The notes below the pieces were generated by a model. It worked only from the letters and a program-made list of their open reading frames with translations. It was not told where the DNA came from and did not search any database. Positions 11,988-22,163 of a stretch of DNA of 64,000 nt are shown here, piece by piece. Position 1 is the first letter of the stretch. Each line of letters begins with the position of its first letter. A program made the position numbers and the translations under genes. Source of the DNA: Eumeta japonica (lineage: Eukaryota > Arthropoda > Insecta > Lepidoptera > Psychidae); contig BGZK01000187.1 in the NCBI GenBank assembly GCA_005406025.1, forward strand, positions 124,001 through 188,000, given 5' to 3'.

Positions 11988-12120
11988 TTACACATCTTCG
12001 TTGGAATTTTCGTCTGGTTCTTTGATGGTTTGCACCACCTCGTCTTCCAGGCTAAGTTTGCGTCTGCGAGCGCGGACCATGTTTAAGAGCGACATTTCGG
12101 TGTACTGCAAATTCGTACTT
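11988..12120 (-). CDS. Terminal coding exon of an unrecognised minus-strand gene
   Basis: On the minus strand a strong acceptor (TATTTCCGTTTCAG) ends at 12121. The exon then gives one base plus 43 codons and a TAA at 11988-11990. The peptide begins STNLQYTEMSLLNMVRARRR, followed by a KLSLEDE stretch and an acidic tail ending in NSNEDV. RRRKLS looks like a basophilic-kinase (PKA-type) site. The first 1-base remainder means the preceding intron is phase 2. An ATTAAA hexamer occurs about 11 bases after the stop and a SINE follows, consistent with a short 3' end. GC content rises sharply over the exon. I do not recognise the family. Confidence in coding is good, in function nil. Confidence 0.7.
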
Positions 12121-13289
12121 CTGAAACGGAAATATTGTGATAAAATTTGAAAACATTCGCTAAAATTATTACAGGATTGTAAATATTCACTTAAGGACAA
12201 GTGCAAATTTGAAGCGTTTTATTGGCAGCACTGAAAATGTTTTCTTATTTAGAAATTCATAAGAGAAAAGGACACATTACGTATCAAAAGGGATGGCGAC
12301 AAAACCATTCCCTTTGTTGCAGTAGAAACGAAAATCAAGAAGGAGAAAATAAAATTACGAAGTATTGAAGAATTTCTTTTATTCAAAATCTACATAAAAG
12401 CATTTCGTTTCTTATGAATAACATTAAGTATTTGTTATTTATTTTTATTATATTGTTACTTACAATGTATTAATTATTTACTATAGTACCTTAAATATTT
12501 ATCTACAGATGAAAAGCATCTCTATTTTAAAGAATAAATCACAAAATATTACAGGAGAAGATCTTTAAAATAAATAAAGAGAATAACGCAAAGAAATTTA
12601 TTCTAAATTAGGACCAGGATAGTAATATACAATAATTGCCAAAAAATCTGTCCAACTTTAAGGATATGTATATATACATATATAATTAAGGATGGAGTTC
12701 ATTGAATAAAAGAAACAACAAAAAAAAATATTCAGCAAGGTGTTTTTTTTTTTAAATTTGAAATTGTTAAATTCCCTTACTAACACAACAAAAATAAAAA
12801 AAAAAAAACAATAATCCAATAAACGTGGAGTATGGGTTTCAAAGTTATTTGTAGCGGTTTTAACAATTGCGAGGCCCTGTACAGGGGCAGCCTTTTGCTG
12901 GGCCCTTGTCCTTTTTTCATATTTCTGACTATTGACGAAAAAACGAATAATCTAGAAATAAATAAATTTTGAATTTTGAAATATTGTATTAGCAGTTTAA
13001 AAAAAATAAATAATTACAAGAATGACAAAATTAAATTATCGATAATAATAAATTCTAGACAAATAAGTGCTTTAAAAGACATAGATACGTAGTTATTTAA
13101 AAATGATGATCTAATTATTTACAACGTGTACAATCCAATAAAATTTTCTGAATTATTCGTTCCATGAAAGCAATGAAAATATTTTTTTAAAGTTCATAAA
13201 TGTCACTAAAAGGATTAGCCAAATTGCTGATTTTTTAATATTTAAAAAATAATCTAAGAAACGCTCGAAAACTCTAAACTACTCTAGTA

Positions 13290-13555
13290 CAGCCATTTTG
13301 CGGCCAATTAGGCTACGGCACAAAAATGGTTGGTGGAATACTATAATGCCACAGAATACGGAGGAGAAGTAACAGCTTCCGCTGTTGCATTTCGTCCAGT
13401 GAGTAAGAGTTCCGATGGTCCACACCCCCTCGCACCCTCCATCAGATCAGATATCCTATTCGCTACCAAGAGACCGGCAACGCACTGATACTCCTGTGGA
13501 GTTTGGGCGGCGGAGACTATTTATTTTCCGGTGCTTGCCTGCTCATATGCCGCTT
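13290..13555 (+). repeat. Dispersed repeat family R, copy 1
   Basis: Shares ordered blocks with 43010-43385 and 56395-56690, all on the plus strand: an AGCTTCCGCTGTTGC-type block, GTCCAGTGAGT(A/G)AG, a run of short CCTC motifs, ACCGGCAACGCACTGA and a final GGCGG-GA(C)-TATTT block. I recall the GGCGGTGA-type tail as common in moth and butterfly genomes. The class is unclear and no ORF is preserved. Confidence 0.65.
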
Positions 13556-13627
13556 AAATACATCAAAAAAAAAAATTAATTAGGTTTACATACAATTAAA
13601 AAAAAATAGAATGTATCTACTTATATA

Positions 13628-14282
13628 CGCAAATTACACTTCTTTGATGTAATAAAACAAAATTAAGTCCAAAAATTTGTCCTGTGTGCTATTTATCTAC
13701 GTTTCTAAAAACAAATATATGGAATTAATAATATTTATATATTATCTGTATACAGAATCAATTCATATACCAAAAATAATTAGAATTAACTATTTTTTAA
13801 ATAATAATGTAGGAACAATAATAATTTTCAAATGTGATACACGCTGACAATTAATTTTAAATCTATATATGTACATAAAAAAAAACTTGATTTTAATTAC
13901 ATGCGAATAATTAATTACAATAAAATAATAATAGGAGTGGGATAGTTATAGGTTAGGATAGTTAAAATAATAATAGGAAGTTAAATATGAAAAATTAAAT
14001 AAATTTATATTTATTTTATTATACAAAGTGCAGTATCAATTTTATATTTTTATTCGAAGTTATAACAATTATTAAATCGAAAATTGGAATATGTTAAACT
14101 TATTTCTATATTATGTCCCCTGCCAAAGTATCTTCCTGTGGCGACTGAAATGGCACATTAGTTATTAGTGATCTGAAGTTGCTGGCTAACGAGCAACTTC
14201 ATACTGTAGTTTTTGTGTCACCCCTATAAAAATTCTCACTCATCATTTTTTCATAACGCGCCAAAATTAATATAACTTCAAA
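13628..14282. mobile_element. Dispersed MITE-like family T, copy A
   Basis: Aligns by eye with 19345-19902 and 59035-59384. Shared blocks are ACTTCTTT near the left end, a GGAATATGTTAA block, AAATGGCACATTAGTTA-like and TCTGAAGTTGC blocks, and TTTTTTCATAACGCGCC before TATAACTTC at the right end. The terminal TATACTTCTTT and AAG(A/T)-GTATAACTT motifs are inverted relative to each other, as in a DNA-transposon derivative. No transposase was seen. Confidence 0.6.
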
Positions 14283-15432
14283 AATGAAAATAATAATAAA
14301 CTTTTCAATTATGTTTTGCTTTCAACTTACAAAACATATTCACAAATTACTTATAAATTTAGTTGGCGCAATTTTACATTTTATACGAATGTGACATATT
14401 ATGGGAAAGCATTTAGATATCACCATAGTAATGATATGTGTACTAATACTATGAATCGACCAAAATTTTTAGTCGAGTTGCTGCGCGAGGCGCGTACGAT
14501 TGCACCGCTGGTCACCCCCTAAGGCTACCACAGCTATCATTAGCAGTATGACAGGGTTTTTAATACAGACTGTATAATTACAGAAGGTGGAAATCGATTT
14601 TAGTAAGTAATACAAACGAGAAAAATCTGACTTTTCTGTTGAGAATTTTCCATCACATCAACGGATTGTATTACGTTATCAAATGAAATTGTGTATAAGA
14701 CTGTGAACGCTATTTTGAGGTAACTAACTGTTATGATAGAATACCCTTAACTTACTACGTCTATGGCTATTACATCAAATGTATAAAAATGCATACGTTT
14801 CTTTTGCAAATGAACTCGCAATAGCTCCTAATCGAGAGATATTGAGATTGAACGGATTTTAATATGGTTTTAATGATTTAGATCATCATCGAAATCGCGA
14901 TTATGACCTGAATTGGAGTCGCATCAGAATAAGAGAATTAGGATCAGCATCGCTATCGGGACTGAAAACAGGGCCGCGTTACATTAAAAACCAGAAGCGA
15001 CACCAGGGTGGTGATCATTATTAAAGGCTTGGGATCTAGTGATTGAGGTATAGTGTCTATGAGAGTAAAACCGTGATCAATCGGGACAAAGAATAACGAT
15101 TTTGAGGGTTTTAAATATGGGAATGATAATATGTATTAGAATTAATACCTTTATAATCGTCAAGTTTTTGTCAGATTGTATTTATATAATTTAGGCAACC
15201 ACATCAAGTTCAAAGTTAAAACTAAACTCGAAAGTTTTTGAAAACGTGAGAAAACTGCTAAGAAATTGATTGATGTTTTAACTACTAAAACAAAAATATA
15301 ATTCTACTCTAATTTACAATTACTTGCAAATTTTTTTCATTACTAATGTCTTTTTGTTAATTATTTTGATGAAATATCTTAATAATAGAGGCGTCATTAT
15401 CAAAAAGTAGTAAAAGAATACGAACTCGTTAC

Positions 15433-15608
15433 CACACAACAGTTCCATCCTTAGATCGCCGTCTGTTGGCTTGGGCAGCGTCTCGACAGTTTTACTCCAA
15501 GAGCTGTCATCTCGCCTTCGAGCGTGAATGTTGGCCAGTATGCGAGTGTACGGTGTCTCTTCTTTGACCAAGAACGAAATGGGCGGCTCTGATAGACCCT
15601 CGAACTGC
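15433..15608 (-). CDS. Internal coding exon of the same unrecognised minus-strand gene
   Basis: On the minus strand an acceptor (AAATTACAG) ends at 15609 and a donor (TGTG then GTAACG) starts at 15432. The 176-base exon has one frame open throughout. It starts QFEGLSEPPISFLVKEETPY, continues through ILANIHARRRDD and SSWSKTVETLPKP, and ends at DLRMELLC. It has the balanced composition and dense charged residues of a conserved cytosolic protein. The incoming intron is phase 2 and the outgoing one phase 1. It shares strand with the exon at 11988-12120, so I treat both as one gene, although the phases do not join directly. I do not recognise the family. The open frame running past the donor to about 15320 is intron. 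Confidence 0.7.
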
Positions 15609-15785
15609 CTGTAATTTATTAAACAATTCCTTTAATTCAAATGCTGGGTGAGCACAATTACTTGTTGAACTAATATCCTTAGTAATATAACTAAAATATG
15701 TACAAAATAAAATTAAATATATAATAAACACACCGATTTCTATTTTTTTTTATATTAAGAAAGTCATCTAACCAAATATTATTAC

Positions 15786-15832
15786 AATAACCAACCGTTA
15801 TTGTAATAATATTACAATAACGGTTGGTTATT
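15786..15832. repeat. Perfect hairpin, 22-bp arms, 3-nt loop
   Basis: Bases 15786-15807 are the exact reverse complement of 15811-15832, separated by AAT. The arm contains CCAACCGTTATTG. It lies about 180 bases upstream of the exon at 15433-15608, in the presumed intron. Confidence 0.9.
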
Positions 15833-16424
15833 AAAAAGTACAAGCTATTAGAGAGTGTTTTTCAGTATTTGCTGTCAGAGATATTCGATAAGAACGTGTG
15901 AAAATTTATAATTTTATCAGATTCTTATTACCCCCTGTTAAAGTATACACTCTCTCTCAATCTCACAGTTTCATACTGAGGACCTTGAACCTTAATAAGC
16001 CATTCACGCCGACGTAGTGAAGGTTGGGGGCTCCTGACAGACATTCTCACGAATGCGGTGATAACGTCCGGCACTTACTCTTAAAGGTGTGGAGTGGTTA
16101 ATTTAACTCAGTTAAAAACCCATCACTAGTCACTTTCTGGTTCTAAAGCAAAATTCGCGACCATCGAGCCTCCCCTGTTCATATTAAATATTGATACTTT
16201 CAAGTAGTGAGAATTGATAAACTGAATTGAACTTATTAAAAAGAAAGGTTAAAAGATCGAAACTTAATTTGAGGAAACGATTTTCTGTCAAAAGTTGATT
16301 TACAGTTCAAACATCATAATCGAATTTTTAAGTTCTCATCGTAATCCTTAACGAGCGTGTGACATTCAGCATCCTGCGTATAAATGGAGTCTGTGGTCCA
16401 CGAACAATTTTTTTCCCAATCTCC

Positions 16425-16452
16425 GTGAGTCACGCGGGGCGTGGTGACTCAG
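16425..16452. promoter_or_regulatory. Inverted pair of AP-1 / CncC-Maf-like sites
   Basis: GTGAGTCAC at 16425 and GTGACTCAG at 16444 form an inverted pair spaced by about 10 bases of GC-rich sequence. TGACTCAGC in the second matches the antioxidant-response (CncC/Maf) core TGACnnnGC. This is motif matching only. Confidence 0.35.
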
Positions 16453-17302
16453 CGTACAAAACGACAAGTTAAATACGAAGGCTGTAATACTCGTGGCGAT
16501 CGTAAACTGACGGATGATATTTTTCCCAGAAAATTATAAAATATGCGCTATCGATCAAATTGAGTAATACTATGCTCCAAATGCACCGTAAATATATATA
16601 TCGACTAATAAGAAATAACTAACGATGCGGATTTTCGCGAAGAATATAATTTCAAGTACTTGATTCGCCAATCGTGATCAGTCCACGGGTCATCTTTTTC
16701 CCGTAGCGTGTTATTTTTCCTGCAAAAAAAAAAAAACATAATGTCGCTTTGAATTATTACGATGTAGGCAAAAAAATTCAATATAGAGTGTACTGCATTG
16801 TATAATGACCGCCTCCGGTATAAAAAACCACACGGTAGGTAACCATTGGCCACGTAATATACGTATGCCAATGATTTGTATTGTGACGTACCTAATGATG
16901 TGTATGAAAAGCTTAGATTTACATGGTTAAATTTCGTTTCTCATTGTAGAATGTAAATGTTAATACAAACGACAAAAGTCTGTAAAATGATATGTGCTAT
17001 ATTAGAGAATAGTAAATTTCGACTTTCTACGATAATAGCACCTTTAATTTGAGCATATTTTTTCATTTTATTTTAAAAACATTTTATAAATGAAATTATA
17101 TTTAAACACAAATTAGTATAATATAGTAGTGCCGAAGATATTTATGTTGAAAGGAGATCTCGCAAGATTTTCGTAATTTGATTTTATAACTCCACGTTTG
17201 AATCACGGACTTTAAAACATCGGGTTCCACGTCGAGCTAAAAATTAGGAATTGTAAATAGAGAATAACGAAATGAGATTTTGAAACATTCCTTTCTAATA
17301 AT

Positions 17303-17306
<4 letters not shown>

Positions 17307-17364
<58 letters not shown>
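17307..17364. repeat. (AT)n microsatellite
   Basis: About 29 uninterrupted AT units, preceded by a short ATA run (17297-17307). Confidence 0.95.
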
Positions 17365-17367
<3 letters not shown>

Positions 17368-19344
17368 TATATGCATTGTCAAAGTGAAAACATAATAAGA
17401 TTATTCTGGCATTTTTATTCACCGGAAGCTCAAGCCGTCTGTAACTACGAGATAGATTTGAGGAACTGGGCCCCCACACAGCAGTGCAGCCTTTGTTGTG
17501 TCATACCAAATTAAAAGACATAATAATTATGATTTAGAAACGAGGTTTACAGTGATCAGGTAACTTTTCAAAGTCGTGACTTCTTTATCACATCTGTCAA
17601 CCAAAGTGATCATTATGTCTTATACTTATAATACAAATACAAGTTACATGCAAAGTATGATAAAGGCCAAGTTTTATGAAACTGAATACGGATCTTTTGA
17701 CGTCGTCTTAACAGAAATACATACACTGCATCATCGGGAGGAATCTCGACAAAAACGCAATTTTAACATTGAGCACCATTTCATAAATATGAAATACAGC
17801 TTGTTTACACGTTGTTACAAGCTCGGCACAAAAAACATACTAATGAATTGAAGGCCGGCTGTGCGGTTTATGGACATCCATAAACGTGCTTATAACTTAT
17901 AGGTGCATTATATTTTTTAAATCAGTTCGTAGCCTGTGAATAATTATTGTATTTTTGGATATATGTGAAGTTATACATAACCTAATTAGATGTATTAAAA
18001 AAAGATGAGCAACCATTTCGCTGTAGATGGACAGTATTTTTTAACGAGCAATTGATTAGGTCTAACAAATAATTTATAAGCATCGAAACAGAAAAGTATG
18101 AAACATTTGACATTTTTTGTTAACACTGACGACTTCATTGTATGTAAGGGTATTCAAATAATATATTTAACTGTAAACTAGGTACTCATGTATTAATAAT
18201 ACAATTTAAATAGCTATAACTTTGATTGTATGTTAGAAATTGTATGTGCGTGATAATATTGTGTATAAAGAAAAATAATTATACTCACTTCATAATGAGT
18301 GCATAGGATATTGTCATAAAGTTAATAATTAATTGTAAACATATAAACTATAATTAGAACACATTCGTGTTGAAATCGATCAATAGGTTGAAATATATTA
18401 TTACAAAGAGGTGTCTGGGAAATGTCTCGGTGACGCGTGACGTTTTGGTAGAAATAAAAATAAATAATATTTATACTATTTTAAATAATTTCAAAGTTAC
18501 TAAGAACCTGTATTTAATTAATGTGATATTAGTGTACACATTTTATTGATAGATAATTATAATTATAGTGTTAGGGTATTGTTAGGTCATTCAGGCTCTA
18601 AAGAAAGGGGCGTGTTATTGGTATGCTCGTATTTTTCGATTTGTAACGTTTTTTATCTTACGACGTATGTGGGATTCTTTAAGTTTGACACTTATATCTG
18701 TCCAGGTGGCTATCTGTGGCGTCGTAGCTCCCAAGCGGGTGGATTGATATCAATGTAGTTTTATTTAAAAAAAAAACCCCTTTTCATTGGAACATTTCTT
18801 ACCTGTGTGATGAAAATCTGTTCGGCCGGATTGAAGATCATCGACTTCTTTTCTGACTCACTCGATAGATCGATTTGTATTTCAGTACAGTGTATGAGCC
18901 GTATCTTACTGGGGTAATATAGTCAACGTCATCGGATGATGCAACCAGGACAGTGTACAGACTTGTGCTGCAGATTTGTGCTTCTGACTGTCCAATAACT
19001 CTACGACTTACGGACGGATGTATCGTGTTTGGGTTAATGCGATTTGTCTCAACGAGTAGTTAGTTTACATGGTCTAATAAAACACGAAGGTAGTCATAGA
19101 AGGTAATCATAGTCATCCGGTTTATTATTTATAAACTTACCGAGTTTGGAACCGTTGGATTGGTTCCGATGAGGAGTTGGTATACAGACGCAGAAAAAGT
19201 AAATAGTTGATAACAAGATGTCGCAGGTTTATAAATACAAGTTAATTAACACGCGTTGAAAATTACCAACTTATGATTATTACTACCTTTTTTTATATTT
19301 AATTCATAAAAACGTAAACAAAAAAAAGTGTGTATTTGTGTGCA

Positions 19345-19902
19345 CACGCGTCGAAGTGAAACTTCTTTATGACATATCATTTTTAAATTATTTTACATTT
19401 CAAATAAGTAATTTAAACGAGATTTAAGCAAAAAATCTAATGTTTGTACTTATGTACCCGTATTAGAAATTATACATGAAAAAATTGTATTTAATTGCAT
19501 GCAAATAATAAACTATAATAAAATAATTAAAGGACTGGAGTGAGATAATCAATACGGCTGATAAAGTTTAATTCAAATTTAAAAAAATAAACAAATTAAT
19601 ATTTCCTTTCTAAAAAATAAAATCGATTTTACACTTTGTATAAAATGTAAAATCGAATTTATTTTTTTATTTGAAATTATAACATTAATTAAGTCAAAAA
19701 TTGGAATATGTTAACATTATTTCTAAATTATGTCCACTGCCATAGCATCTTCCGGTAATAACTGAAACGACACATCAGTTATTTAGTGGTCTGAAGTTGC
19801 CCGCTAAGCTGCTTGTGAGAACTTCATTTTGTAGTTTTCTTGTCACCCCGATAACAATTCCCTCTCATCGTTTTTCATGACGCCCCAGAAGAAGTATAAC
19901 TA
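19345..19902. mobile_element. Dispersed MITE-like family T, copy B
   Basis: Shows the same block order as copy A, including TTGGAATATGTTAA, ATGTCC(A)CTGCCATAGCAT, GAAACGACACATCAGTTA and TTTTTCATGACGCC, ending GAAGAAGTATAACT. It differs from copy A by small indels and carries its own internal palindrome around 19620-19665. No coding capacity. Confidence 0.65.
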
Positions 19903-20089
19903 TAAAATAATATGATTGCATATCTGATATAGATATAATTAAATAATTGTACAAAAATAATTTTTTGTAAAAATTAAATAGTAAATTTTATTAATTTAGT
20001 CTAAAATATGAGTTTTGTATTAAACGAGTAAATTATACAATCAACACCCTTATTGCTATTTTCAAAAATTCAGTATTTATGTAAATTGG

Positions 20090-20378
20090 GTATGCAGAAT
20101 GGATTTTATAAAACAATTTTGTCAAAGATATCACAGTCATTGAAATAGCCGTTTCAAATATGGAGCCCATGGCGTGTACGCAGTTTGCCTCCTAGTACCT
20201 CTCTTGGCCCAGTGCCAACGAGTCAGCTGTTCTGAAAGTTGTCATCATGAGATTTCTAGCTGTTTTTCCCAGAAACAGCTATTTCAATGACTACAATATC
20301 AATGGCAAAATTGTTTTATAAGGGGAGGAGATTATAAATATTTGCGAAAAAATGTATGATGAAATCCATTCTGTATAC
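20090..20378. mobile_element. 289-bp foldback MITE
   Basis: GTATGCAGAATGGATTT at 20090 is mirrored by AAATCCATTCTGTATAC ending at 20378. Inner blocks TATAAAACAATTTTG and GTCATTGAAATAGC are likewise mirrored at 20307-20321 and 20277-20291. The arms are broken by unequal insertions. The centre (about 20160-20270) is unique and non-coding. This is a small non-autonomous DNA transposon of unknown superfamily. Confidence 0.75.
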
Positions 20379-20969
20379 AAGGTGAGTCAGAAATATCTCT
20401 CAACGGCCGGGTAGCTTGATTCATGACCTATCGAAATAATAACTGTATCTAATAAGTGTTATGATTTTAAAGTTATTCAAACTTTTTGAAATTATCTTGA
20501 GTCTCTAATTTCTATTAAAGTTTTTGCTGTCATTTCTAGTAGCTTTTTAGTTTTCTTTTTCGGAAAATATTTTATTTGAATGAATTTAATTGTTTTTATT
20601 AACTGAGCAGCTGCCAATAATAATGCATTTTATCAAATAGTTTAAGCATTCAGTCAGAAAATACACGGTGCTTACTTGATGAACAACATTAAAAAGTTTA
20701 TTTATTTTATTTATTTATTTCGTATTTGTTCTTACAAATAGTTACGAAAGTTACGAACTAAAGTTGCTAATGTAAAAAGAAGTGTACATAGATACATATG
20801 TGCATATCACCAACATCGTGAACCACGGAGAATAATTATAAACATTTAAGAATTTACGTGAAAAAAAAAATATACAGAAAAACATGGAACATCGCACAGA
20901 GAAGTTCAAACATCAAATACGCGGTTCAAAGTTTTAAAAACATTTTTTTTGAAGGATCCAACATTCGAC

Positions 20970-21515
20970 GCTATGATGTCGACGGCATTAAAATGTGTAA
21001 GTGTCTACGAGGGGCGCATCGGTGACCGTGAGCCAGCCACAGTACGACAGCGGTTAACAACTGGTGCAACCAAGATTCTCTTTGTTGAGCTCGGTAAGGA
21101 ACACGATAGTACAACATGCCAATCAAAGCCACGTAGTCGTATTTATTGTGACATAAGTCATACAGCATCATAACGTGGAGCTGGAGACGTCTGAAGCTTA
21201 ATTTCAATGTACTATATTTCTCCAGTAGAGACTTGTAAGAAAGTCTAACAGAGCCACACCTGAAGTGTATTGTTCTCAATATTCTTTTTGTACCATTTCT
21301 ATGACATATTTATATTTATTATAGTATAGGTTCCATATTGGAGCAGTATACTCTAGTTGACATTGAATAAGAGCTTTGTACAATTGTAAGTATGTTGATG
21401 TTTTAGTTAAATTAGTGCAAGATCTCATTACAAAACCGTACACCCTGAACGCCCTACTTACAACATATTCAGCATGAAGATCAAAGTGAAGTTTACAATC
21501 GAAAACGACTCTCAA
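20970..21515 (-). pseudogene. C-terminal region of the LINE ORF2 (decayed)
   Basis: Minus-strand frames contain VSRAFRVYGFVMRSC, then YKALIQCQLEYTAPIWNLYY, a pattern typical of the region after the catalytic box in CR1/Jockey ORF2 proteins (the L-x-Y-x-x-P-V-W type motif). A frame change near 21276 leads into a basic tail ending near 20971. No separate domain with its own catalytic residues is evident. It is contiguous with the reverse transcriptase at 21627-22150. Confidence 0.65.
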
Positions 21516-21626
21516 ATCTCTGATAAACGTAACTTCATCTAATTTGGTTTCACATAATGCATATGAGTTATTATGGATATGCTCCTTTATAGAAAAAGTT
21601 ATGAATTTGCATTTGTTTATAGCTAA

Positions 21627-22150
21627 TTAAAATTTGTTGCGCGTAAAATAATCAGAAAATCTATTTAAATCTTGCAGAAACAAGACACAATCGTCGTTAC
21701 TTTTAATAATGTGATAAATTTTAATGTCGTCTGCGTATAGAAGGAAATTACAGTGTTTTAAACACATGTTAATATCGTTTATATAAAGTATAAATAGCAA
21801 TGGTCCCAAAATGGAACCTTGAGGAGCATCAGAACTTATAATTACAACTTTTTTGTGTTCTGTTAGTAATGTACGACTTAAATCAACGTCTGAGGCTACC
21901 TCTGATTCCGTTAAAAGCATGTTTTTGAAGAAGCAACATGTGATCTACCTTATCGAAGGCTTTTCGGAAGTCGGTATATATAGTATCGGTTTTGACATTA
22001 TTATCCAAGGCCTCGAATATGTGGGTTGAATAAATTAGTAAATTAGTAGTACTAGATTTCTTTTGAACAAATCCATGTTATTGTGGAATAATGATTCGAT
22101 GTATTTTAGGCTAAATGTAATTGAGCACTAAACGCTCAAACAACTTGAAC
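21627..22150 (-). pseudogene. Reverse transcriptase core of the LINE (decayed)
   Basis: Minus-strand frames give FKLFERL, then TNLLIYSTHIFEALD, then TIYTDFRKAFDKVDH, then APQGSILGPLLFILYINDI, and finally LLYADDIKIYH with the YADD catalytic box. Order and spacing match motifs of non-LTR reverse transcriptases, which copy element RNA at a nicked chromosomal target. A few stops lie between the motifs and the frame shifts near 21920. The usual G in the GxPQGSILGP box reads as A here. It is one piece of the LINE whose upstream part lies beyond the piggyBac insertion. Confidence 0.8.
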
Positions 22151-22163
22151 GTTAAATGTTCAA

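Larger units (their letters stand above)
12122..15432 (-). other. Probable intron(s) of the minus-strand gene, with repeats
   Basis: This stretch separates two exons of the same strand. It holds repeat family R copy 1 and MITE-like family T copy A. The exon at 15433-15608 ends in phase 1 with its best donor, while the terminal exon needs phase 2, so either a small exon is hidden here or a weaker donor is used. I could not locate such an exon. Confidence 0.45.
15840..19340. other. Gene-poor DNA with AP-1-like sites and an AT microsatellite
   Basis: Holds an inverted pair of AP-1-type sites (16425-16452), a long AT microsatellite (17307-17364), and near 18705-18760 a CTCCCAAGCGGGTGGATTGA segment that I recall as a common insect repeat tail. 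Balanced-composition patches at 15950-16190 and 18820-19110 have no convincing exon. If the minus-strand gene has exons upstream of 15608, some could lie here, but none was recognised. Confidence 0.45.

Noticed and set aside
17307..17364. ORF with a long Ile-Tyr run
   Set aside because: Translation of the AT microsatellite, not a protein. The same applies to 47607-47810.
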